Assembly (NCBI GenBank): GCA_963921195.1
Contig: OY992536.1
Location: forward strand, 330,353,038-330,417,037
Source: Pegoplata infirma
Lineage: Eukaryota; Arthropoda; Insecta; Diptera; Anthomyiidae
Length of the DNA: 64,000 nt
Direction of reading: 5' to 3'
Shown one piece after another: positions 23,665 to 36,456 of this stretch (position 1 is the first letter of the stretch; each line of letters starts with the position of its first letter). The notes beneath the pieces are model-generated. The model was given only the letters and a program-made list of their open reading frames with translations, did no database searches and had not been told where the DNA came from. A program made the position numbers and the translations under genes.

Positions 23665-24142
23665 CACTCAAAAAAAAAAAAATACCTTGTAAAATTACAA
23701 GAAAAAAATTTTACTTTTTAGCTACCTCCTATTTTACAAGAATTCCTAGTAATTTTACAAGCTTTTAACCAATAATTTTGTAAGATTTTCATCAATAAAA
23801 TTGTAAATTTACAAATTTTTGGACACGATAAAATTTACAATGGGATTTCGCAACTTTACTAGATTTTTTGCTAATTCCAATTTTACGAGAATTTCTAGTA
23901 ATTTTACAATATTTTACCAACTTTTTACCAATAAAATCTCGTGAATTTACTAGATTTTTTTTGAAAATTTTTTTTGGAAATTTGTAAAATTACAAAAAAA
24001 ATTGTATAATTTAAAAAAAAAAAAAAATTAATTTTGATCCAAATTTGTTTGTTAAAAAACAAGGAATACTGTCAAATATTGGTAAAATGGTAAAATTACG
24101 AGACTTTTCCTAGTAATTTGAAAAGGTTTTTTTTTGTATGTG
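23665..24142. mobile_element. 478-bp TA-type MITE inserted in the LINE fragment
   Basis: TA duplicates (23663-23664, 24143-24144) flank CACTCAAAAAAAAAAAATAC and TTTTTTTTTGTATGTG. The interior consists of TTGTAAAATTAC, CCAATAAAATT and ACGAGAATTTCTAG words, as in 52289-53058 and 18717-19340. No ORF. Confidence 0.7.
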
Positions 24143-24959
24143 TATAATTTAAAAAAATTCCAATTAAATGTCCACAAACACTACTCCCTCATTCCTTCTC
24201 CTCATAACCCATTTTCTAATACCAACACAATGCATTGCATTAAGTGTTGGGTCAAAGTAAAAAAATGTTGAATTTCAAATTTGATTTTATTTTTATAATA
24301 ATTGCTCTGGAAGGGCATATTTATTTTAGTTTTCATTATTTTTTATTATACTAAGACATGGAGTTTTGTTTACATTTTAATGTTGGGTCATATTGACCCA
24401 AAGGGTCATAGGAAGGGCACATATACAAGGGATGCAGAAGGGTTAAAAACGCGCTAAATTTAAAAAAATGCGCTTTTTGGGTGGTCAGAAAGCGCTAAAT
24501 CTAGCGCTGAATTGGCATCGCTGCTGAAAACTGTATAAGGCGTATGATTAATTTTGTAATTGCTATTTAATAACAATCATACTCAACGGTTTGGCTATTC
24601 AGTAAGTAGGTACGGGACTGATTATAGCGAAATTCGTACCGAAATTAAAGCTAAAGTAATTTCGAGATTAAGTTTTTTTTTTCGCAGGACCACACATGTC
24701 CAGACGCCCCATATTGTATGACATGTTAAGTATACAAAAGCTTTAAATGCTTTAAAATCACCAACTTTAAATGAGTGTTAAAAATAATGAACTAAAAGAA
24801 AAAATGTAAAATTTCAACCTTTTAAATCGAATATTTTAACAGTAGAAGACTGCATACCAAATTTGGTGAGGCTAGCTTGTCGGAAAATACTTTTTGCTGC
24901 GACTTTGGATTTTCGGCCATGCAGTGGTTCAAAAGTTTTGAGCAAAAGAGTAAAATTCG

Positions 24960-25440
24960 GCAAGGGGTTTTAGCGAATTTACTAGTTAAATAGCTCGCTA
25001 ACTTTCGAAAGTCATTTAACTTTTTATATATACCAATTTGTTCATCTCGTGGTCTGGTTGGTATTGAATTTCAGCCAAATCGGTCCAGTGGTTCAAAAGT
25101 TATTATGAAAACCGTGAATTTTAAATTGGTTTCACCTTAAATTCACGTGTTAAAACAACCGTTAACCAAGTTTAAAAATGTTGGTAAGTGAAAAAAATAT
25201 TTTACAAAGTATTTTGGTCTCTCAAAAATATTTTTACACAAAAACAAAAAAATTCACTTGAAAAAAAATTTACACTGAATTTTTTTTTTTGTTAATCAAA
25301 ATTGTTCATTTTTTTCACTTTAGAAAATTTATTACCACTCCAAAAAGGCATTGTGAAGGATTTTAATGGATTTGGCCAAGTCGAATTTACCTTTTCTACT
25401 GAACCGATTTGGATTTGTAGATTATTAAACTCTCTAGTAG
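24960..25440. repeat. Repeat fragment also present inverted in 2495-2960
   Basis: Shares AATTTCAGCCAAATCGGTCC, TGGTTCAAAAGTTATTA and GGCCAAGTCGAATTTACC-type words with the reverse strand of the interior of the hAT at 2296-3796. Type unknown. The wording resembles 3' parts of retroelements or long inverted-repeat elements. Confidence 0.5.
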
Positions 25441-25488
25441 ATACCATAGCAATTTTTTGAAATTTTGACTTAATTATTTTTTTAGCAA

Positions 25489-27143
25489 CCCAGCAAAAAA
25501 TAAACGAAGTGGTTCAAAAAGAATTAGTGGTTTCACTACATACAAAGTAGCGACAAGTACTGAACTTCATATTCCGTAGGAAGTACTTTTAAAATCACTT
25601 CCAAAAATGCTACAAAATAACAATAAAAACATCTTTCACCAGTTCTTTGCTTAATGATTTTGAAGTACCTTTTCCATATGTTCTTAGGAATCAAATCACC
25701 ACAACATATGAACTTCTTTTTCAACTGAAACAATTAGAATGAGGGTGATACACGAAGTATGCAATTTTTTCTACGTCCAGCTTCAAATAGATTTAGGTTT
25801 TGCAAAAATGGTGACAAAATTTGGTAATGGCATTTCATTTCTCTTTATTTAGAGCTTAAAAAATCGAAAAGACGAAAATCGATTATTGATAAATTTTTTA
25901 AATTTCTTATATCATAAAAAGTTGGTCCTAAATTAAATGAATACATTTACGAACTAAAGCGGATGTTGCTGCATCACATTATTAAAGATTGTTTAAGCTT
26001 TTTAGAAAATTGAGGTATAGGCTTGTGGTCAAAACAAACTTGTGAATCAATTCGCCGTGAATTTTTATAGTTTTGTGATCTCTATAATTGCTCCTTTTTT
26101 AATTCGAAGTATATACGTTAGATTATCAATAAAATTAATTTTTCTATCAGGTAAGGTTTTTAAGATATTCGCGTTTTAATATTGAAATATTTGGGTCTCC
26201 TCTGTAACATATTCTTAAGTTGCTCAAACACAATAGAACTCGATTTAGTAAAAATAAGGCATCTTTATTCCAAATCTGGCATCCAAATTTTTCTATCGCG
26301 TACTGTTTTTGGAATATTGGCGTTTGAAAAACTCAAACTCTACTGTTACGCACTTACATATATTCTTTATAAATCACACTAAAATTTTCAAACGCGAATA
26401 TCTCAAAAACAGAACATGCTTGAAAATTGTGGATTGCAGTTTTTTTTTTTTTCAATATTTATTTATTTTTTCATATAAAGAAATGGTTACAATTCATTAA
26501 CATTTTTTTTGGTATCAGGAGGTCCATTTTATATGAAATCAAGTCCTATTTCGTGGAAGCAACGTAAGAATACGTAACAGTGGACCCATGAAAGTGCTTT
26601 TTTACTTTTTAACAGCGAATATCTCAAAAACGGTACGTGCTAAAAAATTTGGACGGTTGATTTGGAAGCAGGAGACCAAAATCTATAAGGACCAGTTAGA
26701 AATTTAACTGGAAGGTTTTTGCTGTCGAACAGTGTTTTTAGTGTAAATATTAAAAAAAAAATACTCTTTCGATCAAAATTACAAAAATAAGTAAAAAAAG
26801 AACTTTAATTTAGAAGTTCTAAATCACCAAATAAAAATGACATAATCACACCCAAAATTCCAAGAAATATGTACTTCTAAAGAAGTGATGAAAAAAGTGC
26901 TTCCAAAAGGTCAAGTTATATTAACATCCGGATCACTACTTCAGAAGTTTTGATAAAAACACTAGTAATATATGTTATACTTAAGTGTCAATCTTTCGCC
27001 ACTAAAAAGTGGAGATAAAAAGAACATACTTTGTGTGTCACGCCCATATTAAATTCATCAATGTTTCAGTTGAAGAAGAAGTACATCTGGTTCATAAGTT
27101 GTGGTGAATTTTGTAGTGAATGGTAAGCTCTTTTTTTGCTGGG
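25489..27143. mobile_element. CCCAGCAAAAA-ended element, 1.65 kb
   Basis: Starts CCCAGCAAAAAATAAACG and ends CTTTTTTTGCTGGG. Subterminal parts share AAGTACTTC, ACTTCCAAAA and GAAGTGAT words (25540-25690, 26870-26960, 27060-27110). A fold-back repeat (26180-26720) sits inside. AA lies outside each end, so the TSD is unclear. Confidence 0.5.
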
Positions 27144-30100
27144 AAAAGAAGAAAAGTAAAATTTTCCATTTAAGTTTACAATAGCATAACTTACAAAACA
27201 TTACGGTAAGAACTACTAATAATCTACAAATCAGAAAAAAAATCATCAAAATAGGTGCAGTAGTTTTTAATGTACCACTGCAGCCGATTTTGTCCTTTAA
27301 AAAAGGCATTCCCCAACCCTGGCAATTCTAGTTGACCAAATTGCGTAATTATTTTTTATAGCTGTTTAAAAATTGTACAAATTCAGGCTATTTTTTTTTT
27401 AGCTTAAACCCACCTTAAGTTTAACAAATGCCTCAAATGAGATAACGCGTAAATAAAGCCAATTTATTAGATAACACAGTTTTTCACAACTGCTGTTCGG
27501 TATGACAAAACTCTACTGTGTATGTGAATATATCTATGTGAATAAACTATGTAGACATACCCAAAAGGTAGATTATGTTGAATGGCGTAGTGGAGGACTA
27601 AAATTTTAAGTTAAAAAAAAAAAAAAAAAACGAAAAATATAAAAAAGTTTTTTAAACTTCTAAAACAGGCGTTGAGTTGACATTGATGCTTAAGCTATGA
27701 GCACAGGACAACATCATGGTTTACTTGTTTGTCTTCTTTCTCTAGTCATTTGTGACTGATGTTGATGAAGTAGTGCCAGCGATTTTTTGTTATTTTACAT
27801 TTTTGTTGTTTGGTAAGATACACCCGAGCAAACTAAAGGGACTTAAATTTCTAACAAAAAGAAAACAGACACAATTCTAGGATACTCCATACGACCACAC
27901 ACACACACACATATCTGAAGTACTTTTGAATGCATACACGTAAGAATACATAGACACGAAAGATAGAATTGTCTAAGAAGAATATATAAATGCCATAGAA
28001 ACATTTTTGTCTTAATATCACTGTCGTGTCTATGTATTCTATGGCATACAAAATTTTGTATTTTTTGTAAAACAAAGGGAATATAAAAAAATATTTTTTT
28101 TTATGTTTTATGATTTTTTTTTTGGTCATGAAGTTTAAGTTGTTCTTTAGTTAAGGCAAAATTTGTTTGTTTACGAATGATACCATGTCCGGGCTCCGTT
28201 TTTGCAAACACTTGTTATTTCCGTGGCAGGTTGATTTAGCCAACCATATTATCGCTTATGGTAAAAAAACAGTTTTCTAACATGTTGACCAACAAAAACT
28301 TTTATTAAAGTTGCAACAAATTTATTAATATCTTAATACTTGGATGTACAAAAAAAATTTGACGAAACCATTAATCTGTTTTTCCTCTGAAACCGAAATT
28401 TTAGAAGCCATAGAGTTAAAATTTTTCAACATGAACCCCTGATTTCCTTCAATGTCTCCGAATTTGATGAAACTTTGTGTATATGTTGGGACTTATAAGA
28501 CTTATACTCAGACAGAATTTAAGACCATTAACTTCCGTGGTTCCAGAAATATGACGTGTCAAAAGTCAAGAAAATCTTTTAAAGTATGAAATATAAACAT
28601 TTATATCTTCAAAAGTATTTGGGCTATATTACTTCCTAAAAGCTTGTTTTGAAGGTAAACCCATGTCCTTTCAAATAACATTTTGCAAAAATTTTTATTT
28701 TGGGAATTTTTATTATTTCTGCAAAGTTCGCGATTCGCGTAAATATATCTGAAAAAGCGACATTTTTAAAAATCTGAAAAAAATATATGTTAAAGGCTGT
28801 TCTCTTAGCTACAAGCTGTAAAAATTTCGGGTTGGTGAACGTATTAAGACCAGAGATATGAATAAAAATGTGTTGCCAAGTAGGAAATTTTTATCAAATC
28901 TGAGGAATATTTAATTTTTATTTTTGAATATTTTTGGAAATACATAAATTAAAACGGTGAAAAAAGTAAAGTTTATGGTACAGACGGGTACTACCCATAG
29001 ATACAATATAACATGAATATTTATCAATTACACTACTCTACAAAAATCAACTTTTTTTGCACAGACTCCTAGAATACATTTGCTAAAGTATTTTGACCTC
29101 CTTAACACGAATCTGTCATCATAAAAAATTTATAAAATCCCCTTTTCGAGATAAGACATTTTTTGCGGTCCATGCCCATAAAAACCAACAAATAACTTTA
29201 TATTAGAAAAATGATTAAACAAATTCAAAATGCATATTATTTCAAATTCATTGAGTTTATCAGAAAATCTTTGCAAAAACAAATCAAAATTTTTAGCAAA
29301 ATTTGCATATATTATTTTCATATACTGTTTTCCCTAATATTGTTATTTTGTAATTTTCATTGTTTAAAATACATTTTCTTAAGTCTTTTGCCCTCTTTAA
29401 CGTGAATCCATTAAACGCGAATCCATTGTCATTTTTATATAATCGCGCTTTCGAAATTTGCCCATTTAGTTTTTGCAGCTGAAGCATACAAAAATATTAA
29501 ACGAACAAATAATATGAGGTATGTCAGTGTGAAACATTTATTATTACATTTTTTTGGGTTTGAGGGTTTAGTCTGATAAAAAGGCCTATATGTTCAGAAG
29601 ACAGTTTGAAAAAATGTTTATGATGAAAGATTCGTGCAGGGCAAATACTTTCAAAAATGTGTAGAAGTCTCTGCAAAAAAAAGTTGACTTTTGTTAAGTA
29701 GTGTAATTGATAAAAAGTTATATTACATTGTATCCATGTGTAGTACTCGTGTGTACCATCAACTTTACTTTTTTCACCGTTTTATTTTATGTATTTGCAA
29801 AAATATTCAAAAATAATAATTAAATATTCATCAGATTTGGAAAAAATTTCCGACTTGGCAACACATTTTCATTAATATCTCTGGACTTAATACGTTCACC
29901 AACGCGAAATTTCTAGACCTTGTAGCTAAGACTCAAACCATTAACATATATTTTTTTCAGATTTTTAAAAATGTCGCTTTTTTTGTTATATTTTCGCGAA
30001 TCGCGATTTGAGCAGAAATACAAAAAAGATCCCAAAATAAAAATTTTTCCAAAACGATATATTAAAGGTGATGATTTTGCCTTTAAAAAAAGCTATCTGG

Positions 30101-31383
30101 GAGTAACATAGCTCAAATACTTTTCAAGATATAAATATTAAAAATTTACCCTTTAAAAGATTTTCTTAACTTTTGAAACGTCATATTTCCAAAACTACGG
30201 AAGTTAAAAGTCTTAAACTTTGTTTTAGTATAAGAAGAATTCCAAAATTTTTGACTACAAAAACACACTTAATCGGCCTTACCTATTTGAATTGTCTTAA
30301 AAATTGGTATATATGTTCTTCTGATTTTTGTTGAATTTCGGTTTTTGTTATTTAGTAAAAATTGTGGATGGTTCGCGTTTTATCGCTGTTCAAAGTTGGT
30401 ATTTTGCAACACTTGTATGATAAATACACAATGTTTAAATGATCATATCTTTGGAACGCATCATCCGATTGCCACGAAATAAAGCGCAAAACAATGGTTA
30501 TGTCCTGTACTTAAAACAGAATTTTGAAAAAGGATGGGATGCTTTGCAAAATGGATATTGAATTTTAAAAAATGTCCTTAATTTGCAAATATCTCAAAAT
30601 GCGTATCTTTAATTTTCCTTTATTTTTTTGCACATATAGCCCAAAATGTACTTAACAACATATGCAAATCCCAAATTAAGGTGATAAGCGGTTTAATTGT
30701 AAACGCGGTTTCATGAAACGCCTTATTGATATTTGTTAATAACTCTCGTTTACAAATGAAAAACAATTTGTGCGCACTAACCGCGAATAATTTTTTTATA
30801 TGTATTTTTGATCGCTAAACTCAAAAATTTTATTAAAACAACATTTCGCGAATACATTTTTGTTAAAAGATTTTTTTAGCGTTTTTTTGAGGTATTTTAA
30901 CTATTTTGCTTATATCTTAAGTTCTGTTTATCGGATCTTCTCGCAATAAAAACCAAACTAAATATAATAGAATTTCCAACAAATCCTACTTCCATCATTT
31001 TTTCATCAGTTCATAGCTTTACGCGCAAATAAATTTTTAGCGTTATTTGGAGGTATTTTGACTATTTTTCTTATATCTTGAGTTCCGTTCATCTGATATT
31101 TTCGCAATAAGAACCAAATTAAAGACAATCAAATTTCCAACAAATCCTACATTCATCATTTTTTCATCAGTTTAAAGCTTTCCGTTCAATAGGCAATTAT
31201 ATGACTAAAATAAGTTTTTTGATTAACAAATCATTTAAAAAAAAGTTTAAGAAATAGAAATCTTTGCAATTAATTACGTCTTTTTATTTATCTGCAAAGC
31301 CTGAACATTAAGAAATATAATAAAGTTGATTTGATGAAAATCTATAGGTTTACTCCGAAGTTATCACAAATTATATGAATATA

Positions 31384-32322
31384 CACAGAAAATAATATCG
31401 TAATTTTTTTTTTAATTAAAAATGGATTTGATATTAAATTTAACTTCAATTAAACATTTTAATTGATTCAATTAATGTTTTAATTGAATTCTTGACTTTA
31501 CTGAAAACAAAAATAAAATAAACAAACGAAACCGGTTTTGTATGCATTAGTGTTAGTAGCCAATGAAAAAATAAAAATGCAAAAAACAACAAAAAAAACT
31601 TTTGAACTATTGTTTTGTATATTTTGGTGGTAGCAGCCAATGAATACATAAAAACGCAAGAACAAAATTTAGTTTTATTGTTTTCTTTAAGGCGACTGGT
31701 CGTTGCGGATAAATTGTTTGCTTGTAAAATTTGTACAGTTGAAACAAAAAAAAATTATATGATGTGTTTTGCACATTGAAATATAATACAATTTTTTTTT
31801 GTTTCAACTTTACTAAAGCTACAAAAATGCATGTAATAACAAGATTTAAAAATGTAGTTTTAAATAGTTATTGATATTTTAAAATACTACTATAATGTTT
31901 CTATGCAAAACTATACCAACTGTTTATATTTAATAAAGAAAAAAAAATCTTAATAATAAAAAACAAAAAAATTCTATGTTTATTTATTTTAGGGCATTTT
32001 TTGAAGTTTAACTTTAAAATTAAATTGAGTTGTGGTCTTTTTTCAATTAAACATTTTATGTGAATCAATAAATCTATATTATTGATTTTTAATTTTATAT
32101 TATTTTTTTTAGTTTATTTAATTACAATTTTAATTGGTTTTCCATTTTATTTTCAATTAAAACTTTAATTGATTCAATTAACAATTTAATTAAGTTTTAA
32201 AACTGTTTTCAAACAAAATGAGTAATTAATATGCGCATTTTCGTGATACGTCCGAAATCAATTAATTTTTTAATTGAATCAACGAATTTCGTAATTGAAA
32301 TTCATTTTTATTTTTTTCTGTG
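31384..32322. mobile_element. 939-bp TA-type MITE in the palindrome centre
   Basis: TA duplicates (31382-31383, 32323-32324) flank CACAGAAAATAATATCG and ATTTTTTTCTGTG. The interior is rich in TTTAATTGAATCAATTAA-type words in both orientations. Non-coding. Confidence 0.72.
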
Positions 32323-33050
32323 TACATGATAAAATACCAAAAAAAATTGGTAATTTTTTACGATTTCTGTTTTTAAAATTTTTAAAAAATGAGCTTTGTT
32401 AATAAAAAATTGGCTTTTCCTTGTTTCCTATTGCGCGTAAAGTTATGAACTGATATAAAAATAATGAATGAAGGATTTGTTGGAAATTTGATTGTCTTTA
32501 ATTTGGTTCTTATTGCGAAAAGATCAGATGAACGGAACTCAAGATATAAAAATTATTTGCGCGTAAAGCTATGAACTGATGAAAAAATGATGAATGTAGG
32601 ATTTGTTGGAAATTCTATTATCTTTAGTTTGGTTTTTATTGCGAGAAGATCCGATAAACAGAACTTAAGATATAAGCAAAATAGTTAAAATACCTCCAAA
32701 AAACGCTAAAAAAATCATTTAACAAAAATGTATTCGCGAAATGTTGTTTTAATGAAATTTTTGACTTTAGCGATCAAAAATACATATAAAAAAATTATTC
32801 GCGGTTAGTGCGCACAAATTGATTTTCATTTGTAAACGAGAGTTATTAACAAATATCAATAAGGCGTTTCATGAAACCGCGTTTACAATTAAACCGCTTA
32901 TCACCCCAATTTGGGATTTGCATATGTTGTTAAGTACATTTTGGGCTATATGTGCAAAAAAATAAAGGAAAATTAAAGATACGCATTTTGAGATATTTGC
33001 AAATTAAGGACATTTTTTTCATTTTAATATCCTTTTTGCTAAGCATCCTA

Positions 33051-33704
33051 CACAGAAAGAAATAAAAAAAAAATTTGAGTAAATTTTTAATACTATTGAG
33101 TAAAAAATTACTCAATTTTCCACCAGTAAACGATTTAATAGTATTGAGTAAATTTTTAATAAAAATTTATTAAATGTTTGCCAAAAAAATTTGAGTAAAT
33201 TTTTAATTGACACTATTAAGTGCAGGAACAGAACAAGAAGCACCACCTTTTAAAAACAGAACAAGTTTTATTTCACATCGGCGCCGGCCACCGGTTTAAT
33301 CTGCCAAACCGTATGGAAAAAGTCGTGCCGGGCTTATTCTGTTTCTACTCTAAAAAAAACAAAGTTTAAAAAAATTTCATATTTTTTTACAAAGAAAAAA
33401 AACATGTTTTTTCAAACTTTACCAAATATATTTTTGTCTTAAAGACATAAAAAAATTTTATAAATATGATTACAAACGTTCATGTATATATACAAAAAAC
33501 TATAAACTAAACGAGAATTAAAAAAACTAAGAAAATTCCAAAAAAAATTAAAAAAGCTATTAAATTCTTATTAAATTATTTACTCAATTTGTTTTTAAAT
33601 TTTTGAGTAAATTTTTAATTGCGTCAATTAAAAAATTACTCAAAATTTTTTTAAATTTAAACAAGTGATTACTCAAATTGTTTTTCCCCATATTTTTTTC
33701 TGTG
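33051..33704. mobile_element. 654-bp TA-type MITE in the palindrome right arm
   Basis: TA duplicates (33049-33050, 33705-33706) flank CACAGAAAGAAATAAAAAAA and TATTTTTTTCTGTG. The interior repeats TTTGAGTAAATTTTTAAT in both orientations. A fragment like its right end is seen at about 1895-1945. Confidence 0.75.
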
Positions 33705-34119
33705 TATACTTTTTAAAATTGCATTTTAAGTACAGGACATAGCCATTATTTTGCGCTTTATTTCGTGATAATCGGATGATGCGTTCCAAAGATACGATCA
33801 TTTAAACATTATGTATTTCTCATAAAATTGTGGCAAAATACCAACTTTGAACAGCGATAAAGCGCGAACCATTCACAATTTCGACTAAATAACAAAAACC
33901 GAAATTCAATAAAAATCAGATGAATGGATATGTTAATTTTTGGATAAATTGAACCACCATCGGCTGATTGCCTATGCTATTTTAAATGGAACCAGTCATA
34001 AGTCTAGTAAGTCCCAACATATACACCGAATTTCATGAAATTTGGGTCGATTGACGTCAAAAATTCAATTTTTTTTGCTATATTGATATGAATTTACTCC
34101 ATATGGTTATTTTCCGGAC

Positions 34120-34310
34120 TTAAATCCCAGACCCTATTTTCTGGTTCCAACCAAAACAAATGTCTCAGTGGATGGCTTTAAATTATCGCTCACACAAAGA
34201 CACAAAAGTTGAAGAAATAATTTGTCTGCTTAGGCAAAGCGTGATAGCTATACAAAATATTTTCAAAGACTATCCTGCAAAAAAAGTCATTACCACTTCC
34301 TAGTGGAGTG
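34120..34310 (+). pseudogene. Possible DDE-transposase C-terminal relic
   Basis: One frame reads PYGYFPDLNPR at about 34120-34135, recalling the SPDLNPIE signature of Tc1/mariner transposases. After a frame change comes an open MALNYRSHKDTKVEEIICL-type stretch, ending at a stop near 34302. Short, frameshifted and unconfirmed; the match is only five residues long. Confidence 0.25.
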
Positions 34311-34671
34311 TTTTAAAACGATAAAAAATTTAATGAAACAATAAAAACTCAAGACGGATGAATATAAACTTTTTATGGAGGGGAAAAGTTCAGCACATTT
34401 TTTTCTTGTTTTTTTTTTTTGTTATTTTTGTTGTATTTCTTTACATTTGTTAGAGTTTTAAAGCACTCTAAATAGAAGTACTGCGCGCTTTTTTTTCTGG
34501 GTAATAGATAAAGTTGGAGTACGGTCTTGTGGCGAAATTTTCTTAATAGAGTATATTTGGTAATCAATTTAAATTTTATAATTTTTTTTTGTCATTAAAA
34601 AAACGATAGTTTTTTTGCTGCAAATTTTCGCTTTATGGAGAAAACCCAAAAAAAAAATACACCCTTTCGAG

Positions 34672-34925
34672 TAATGATGGGCACGTTAGTGGACTTTGCC
34701 ACACAATCACTCACTAATCACTCATGTAAATTTTTTGTTTACTCACGCTTAGTTGCTAATCACCCGAGAAATAAATTCCTACTCTGTATTGACGATATTA
34801 AATTTTCTTACCAAAAACTGCTAAATAAAATTTTTTTTGGCAAAAACAAAAAAAAAAAACGCAAATAAAAATCAGTTACAATCACTTGTGATTTACTTGA
34901 ATCACGTGATCAGCGCCCATCTCTA
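34672..34925. mobile_element. 254-bp TAGAGATGGGC-family MITE
   Basis: Ends TAATGATGGGCACG and CAGCGCCCATCTCTA, with subterminal CACTCACTAATCACTCA and GAATCACGTGATCA words. Flanking 8-mers CTTTCGAG and CTCTTGAG agree at 6 of 8, compatible with a decayed hAT TSD. Same family as 56612-57137. Confidence 0.55.
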
Positions 34926-35110
34926 CTCTTGAGAATTAAAACAAAATTAGGGTTTGCAAACATTTTTGTTTGGATTTAATTTTTTATAATTTTTTTTAAA
35001 TTTTCCATGTAAAGTAGAATTCAGAAATTACTTTTAGTTGAAACAGTGGAAGTTAGCGGAAAAAATATAATCTGTACAAAAAATATACAATTAGTCGGCC
35101 ACTAACCATT

Positions 35111-35953
35111 GCACAGTGCCACATGTGGCCAATCTAGCACGACAAAAATCAAAAAAAAAAGTTCCCCGATTTTTATGATTTGTTTGTATGTATTATAAAA
35201 CATTCCTAATAACACGGAAATACTCATATAAGAACTATAATTCTATTCGTTATTAAGATGTGGGTGGATAAAGTTGCATCTTGTAAAATCCTAAAAGTAG
35301 TGTTCATTATTTCGCATTAATTAAGTCGATTTTAAACGGTTGTAACTTTTTAACAAAAAAATATATCTATAGACTCTTTTTTGGCAATTTTAAAGGATAT
35401 TTTAAGGCTTTAAGTCATATCTTTTCTTCTTTTTTTAAACAATTTTCTCTATTTTTTATTAAATTTTTAACATAATAAAAATTTTTAAAAAGAAAATTAT
35501 ATAATTATTTTTTTTTGATGGAATAGAACTTTTGTGTTTGGTCTCTATTGGTCGCCAGACTTTTTCAGACATATTGACCAATATCCATAGTACTTATTTC
35601 AACGGCTAACTTTTGCGACCGTCTGCGACGCCGACTACAGTGTGACGATATGTAAACCTTGTTTTTACATATTTTTTAAACATATTTTTAAAAAGTGGGC
35701 GTGGCAGTTGTCTGACCGACCCCTTTTTTTGTGATATTATTTCTACAGTCCTTGAGAGTATATATTCCAAGTTTAAAGAAATTACAACCAAAATTTAAAA
35801 TTTTTTAAAAAGTGGGCGTGGCCGTTAACTGGCCTCCCATTTTTTTCATAATGTTGTTTTTGAAGTCAAAACGAACATTTATACCGAATTTCTAGTCAAT
35901 ATAAATAAAATTGGATTTTTGTCGTCTTAGATTGGCCAAATGTGGCACTGTGC
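35111..35953. mobile_element. 843-bp TIR element, GCACAGTGCC ends
   Basis: GCACAGTGCCACATGTGGCC at the left pairs with the right end through GGCCAATCTA and GACAAAAATC. Flanked by ATT on both sides (35108-35110, 35954-35956). The interior has two AAAAAGTGGGCGTGGC motifs, a phrase common in fly dispersed repeats. Class unassigned (3-bp TSD). Confidence 0.7.
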
Positions 35954-36087
35954 ATTGGTTGGAAAGATTGATCTGAATGATCGAGAATTATCAAATCCGA
36001 TCAAAATACTAAACTTAAAAATTAAAAATTGTGGAGGTTTCCCTTTTTTGAGAATATTGGATACATTTTTTTATACATATGAAGGGC

Positions 36088-36312
36088 TTATTGTAAAAAC
36101 TCGATAAGCAACATTTCAAAAGTTTTATGGTTTTGGCCATAAAACTTTTGAAATAATGATAAAAATATATCTTTTGAAGAACCTTAATACTCAAGATACT
36201 TGTATAAAGGGCTTAACCAAAACTTCTGCCAAAAATCTGTCAATGAAACATCAGTAAAAGACGAAAAACACCAAAAATAAAATGTTGCTTTTCAAGTTTT
36301 TGCAATAAGCCC
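36088..36312. mobile_element. ~225-bp inverted-repeat MITE
   Basis: GGGCTTATTGTAAAAACTCG pairs with AGTTTTTGCAATAAGCCC, and AAGCAACATTT with AAATGTTGCTT. A smaller perfect hairpin (TTTCAAAAGTTTTATGG and complement) lies at 36115-36152. No TSD seen. Confidence 0.55.
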
Positions 36313-36456
36313 GTCACATATTTTTTTTTTTGGTTTTAATGAAATTCTTTATAAAGGTTCTAAGTTTTTGAATATACATAAATATTTCTTCGGTTTTTGT
36401 TAGAAAAGATCATGCTTGATAATACTTAATTCATTTTATTTTTATTTCATATGCAG

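Larger units (their letters stand above)
22420..24442. mobile_element. 2.0-kb piggyBac-type element (TTAA TSD)
   Basis: TTAA at 22416-22419 and 24443-24446 flank CCCTTCTGCACTC and GGGATGCAGAAGGG. Subterminal GACCAATTTGACCCA and GGGTCATATTGACCC words occur at both sides. TTAA plus CCCT ends are diagnostic of piggyBac. No transposase; the interior carries a LINE fragment and a TA MITE. Confidence 0.85.
21995..24523. mobile_element. 2.5-kb hAT with 8-bp TSD, containing nested elements
   Basis: Exact TSD CTGAAAAC (21987-21994, 24524-24531). Ends CAGTGATGCCAACTTTTTTA and, inward from the right, CAGCGATGCCAATTCAGCGC. Subterminal regions carry AAAGCGCTAAA repeats at both sides (22040-22410, 24450-24510), typical of hAT transposase-binding sites. 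The centre is a piggyBac-type insertion (22420-24442), so the hAT itself is only about 500 bp. It inserted into a copy of the repeat family seen at 57312-57708. Confidence 0.9.
28430..34065. mobile_element. 5.6-kb compound palindrome (two adjacent fold-backs)
   Basis: Fold-back 1: arms about 28505-29060 and 29665-30235. Fold-back 2: arms about 30345-31245 and 32380-33935. Outermost, 28440-28510 pairs with 33995-34065 (GTATATGTTGGGACTTA and its complement). Arms of fold-back 2 are unequal as they stand, but become ~900 bp each when the 654-bp MITE in the right arm (33051-33704) is discounted. Its centre carries another MITE (31384-32322). No coding sequence. Probably one long-inverted-repeat element that captured a second, later hit by two MITEs. 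Confidence 0.7.
13745..36456 (+). other. Intron 1 (22.7 kb), filled with transposons
   Basis: Bounded by GTAAGT at 13745 and CAG at 36454-36456; phase 1. Stretches without a separate entry here (for example 13760-14540, 27150-28430, 34320-34670, 34930-35110) contain only AT-rich DNA and simple repeats, and I see no exon in them. Inside 27150-28430 there is an 18-A run at 27613-27630 and a short CA repeat at 27895-27912. The length comes from layered insertions. Confidence 0.68.
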
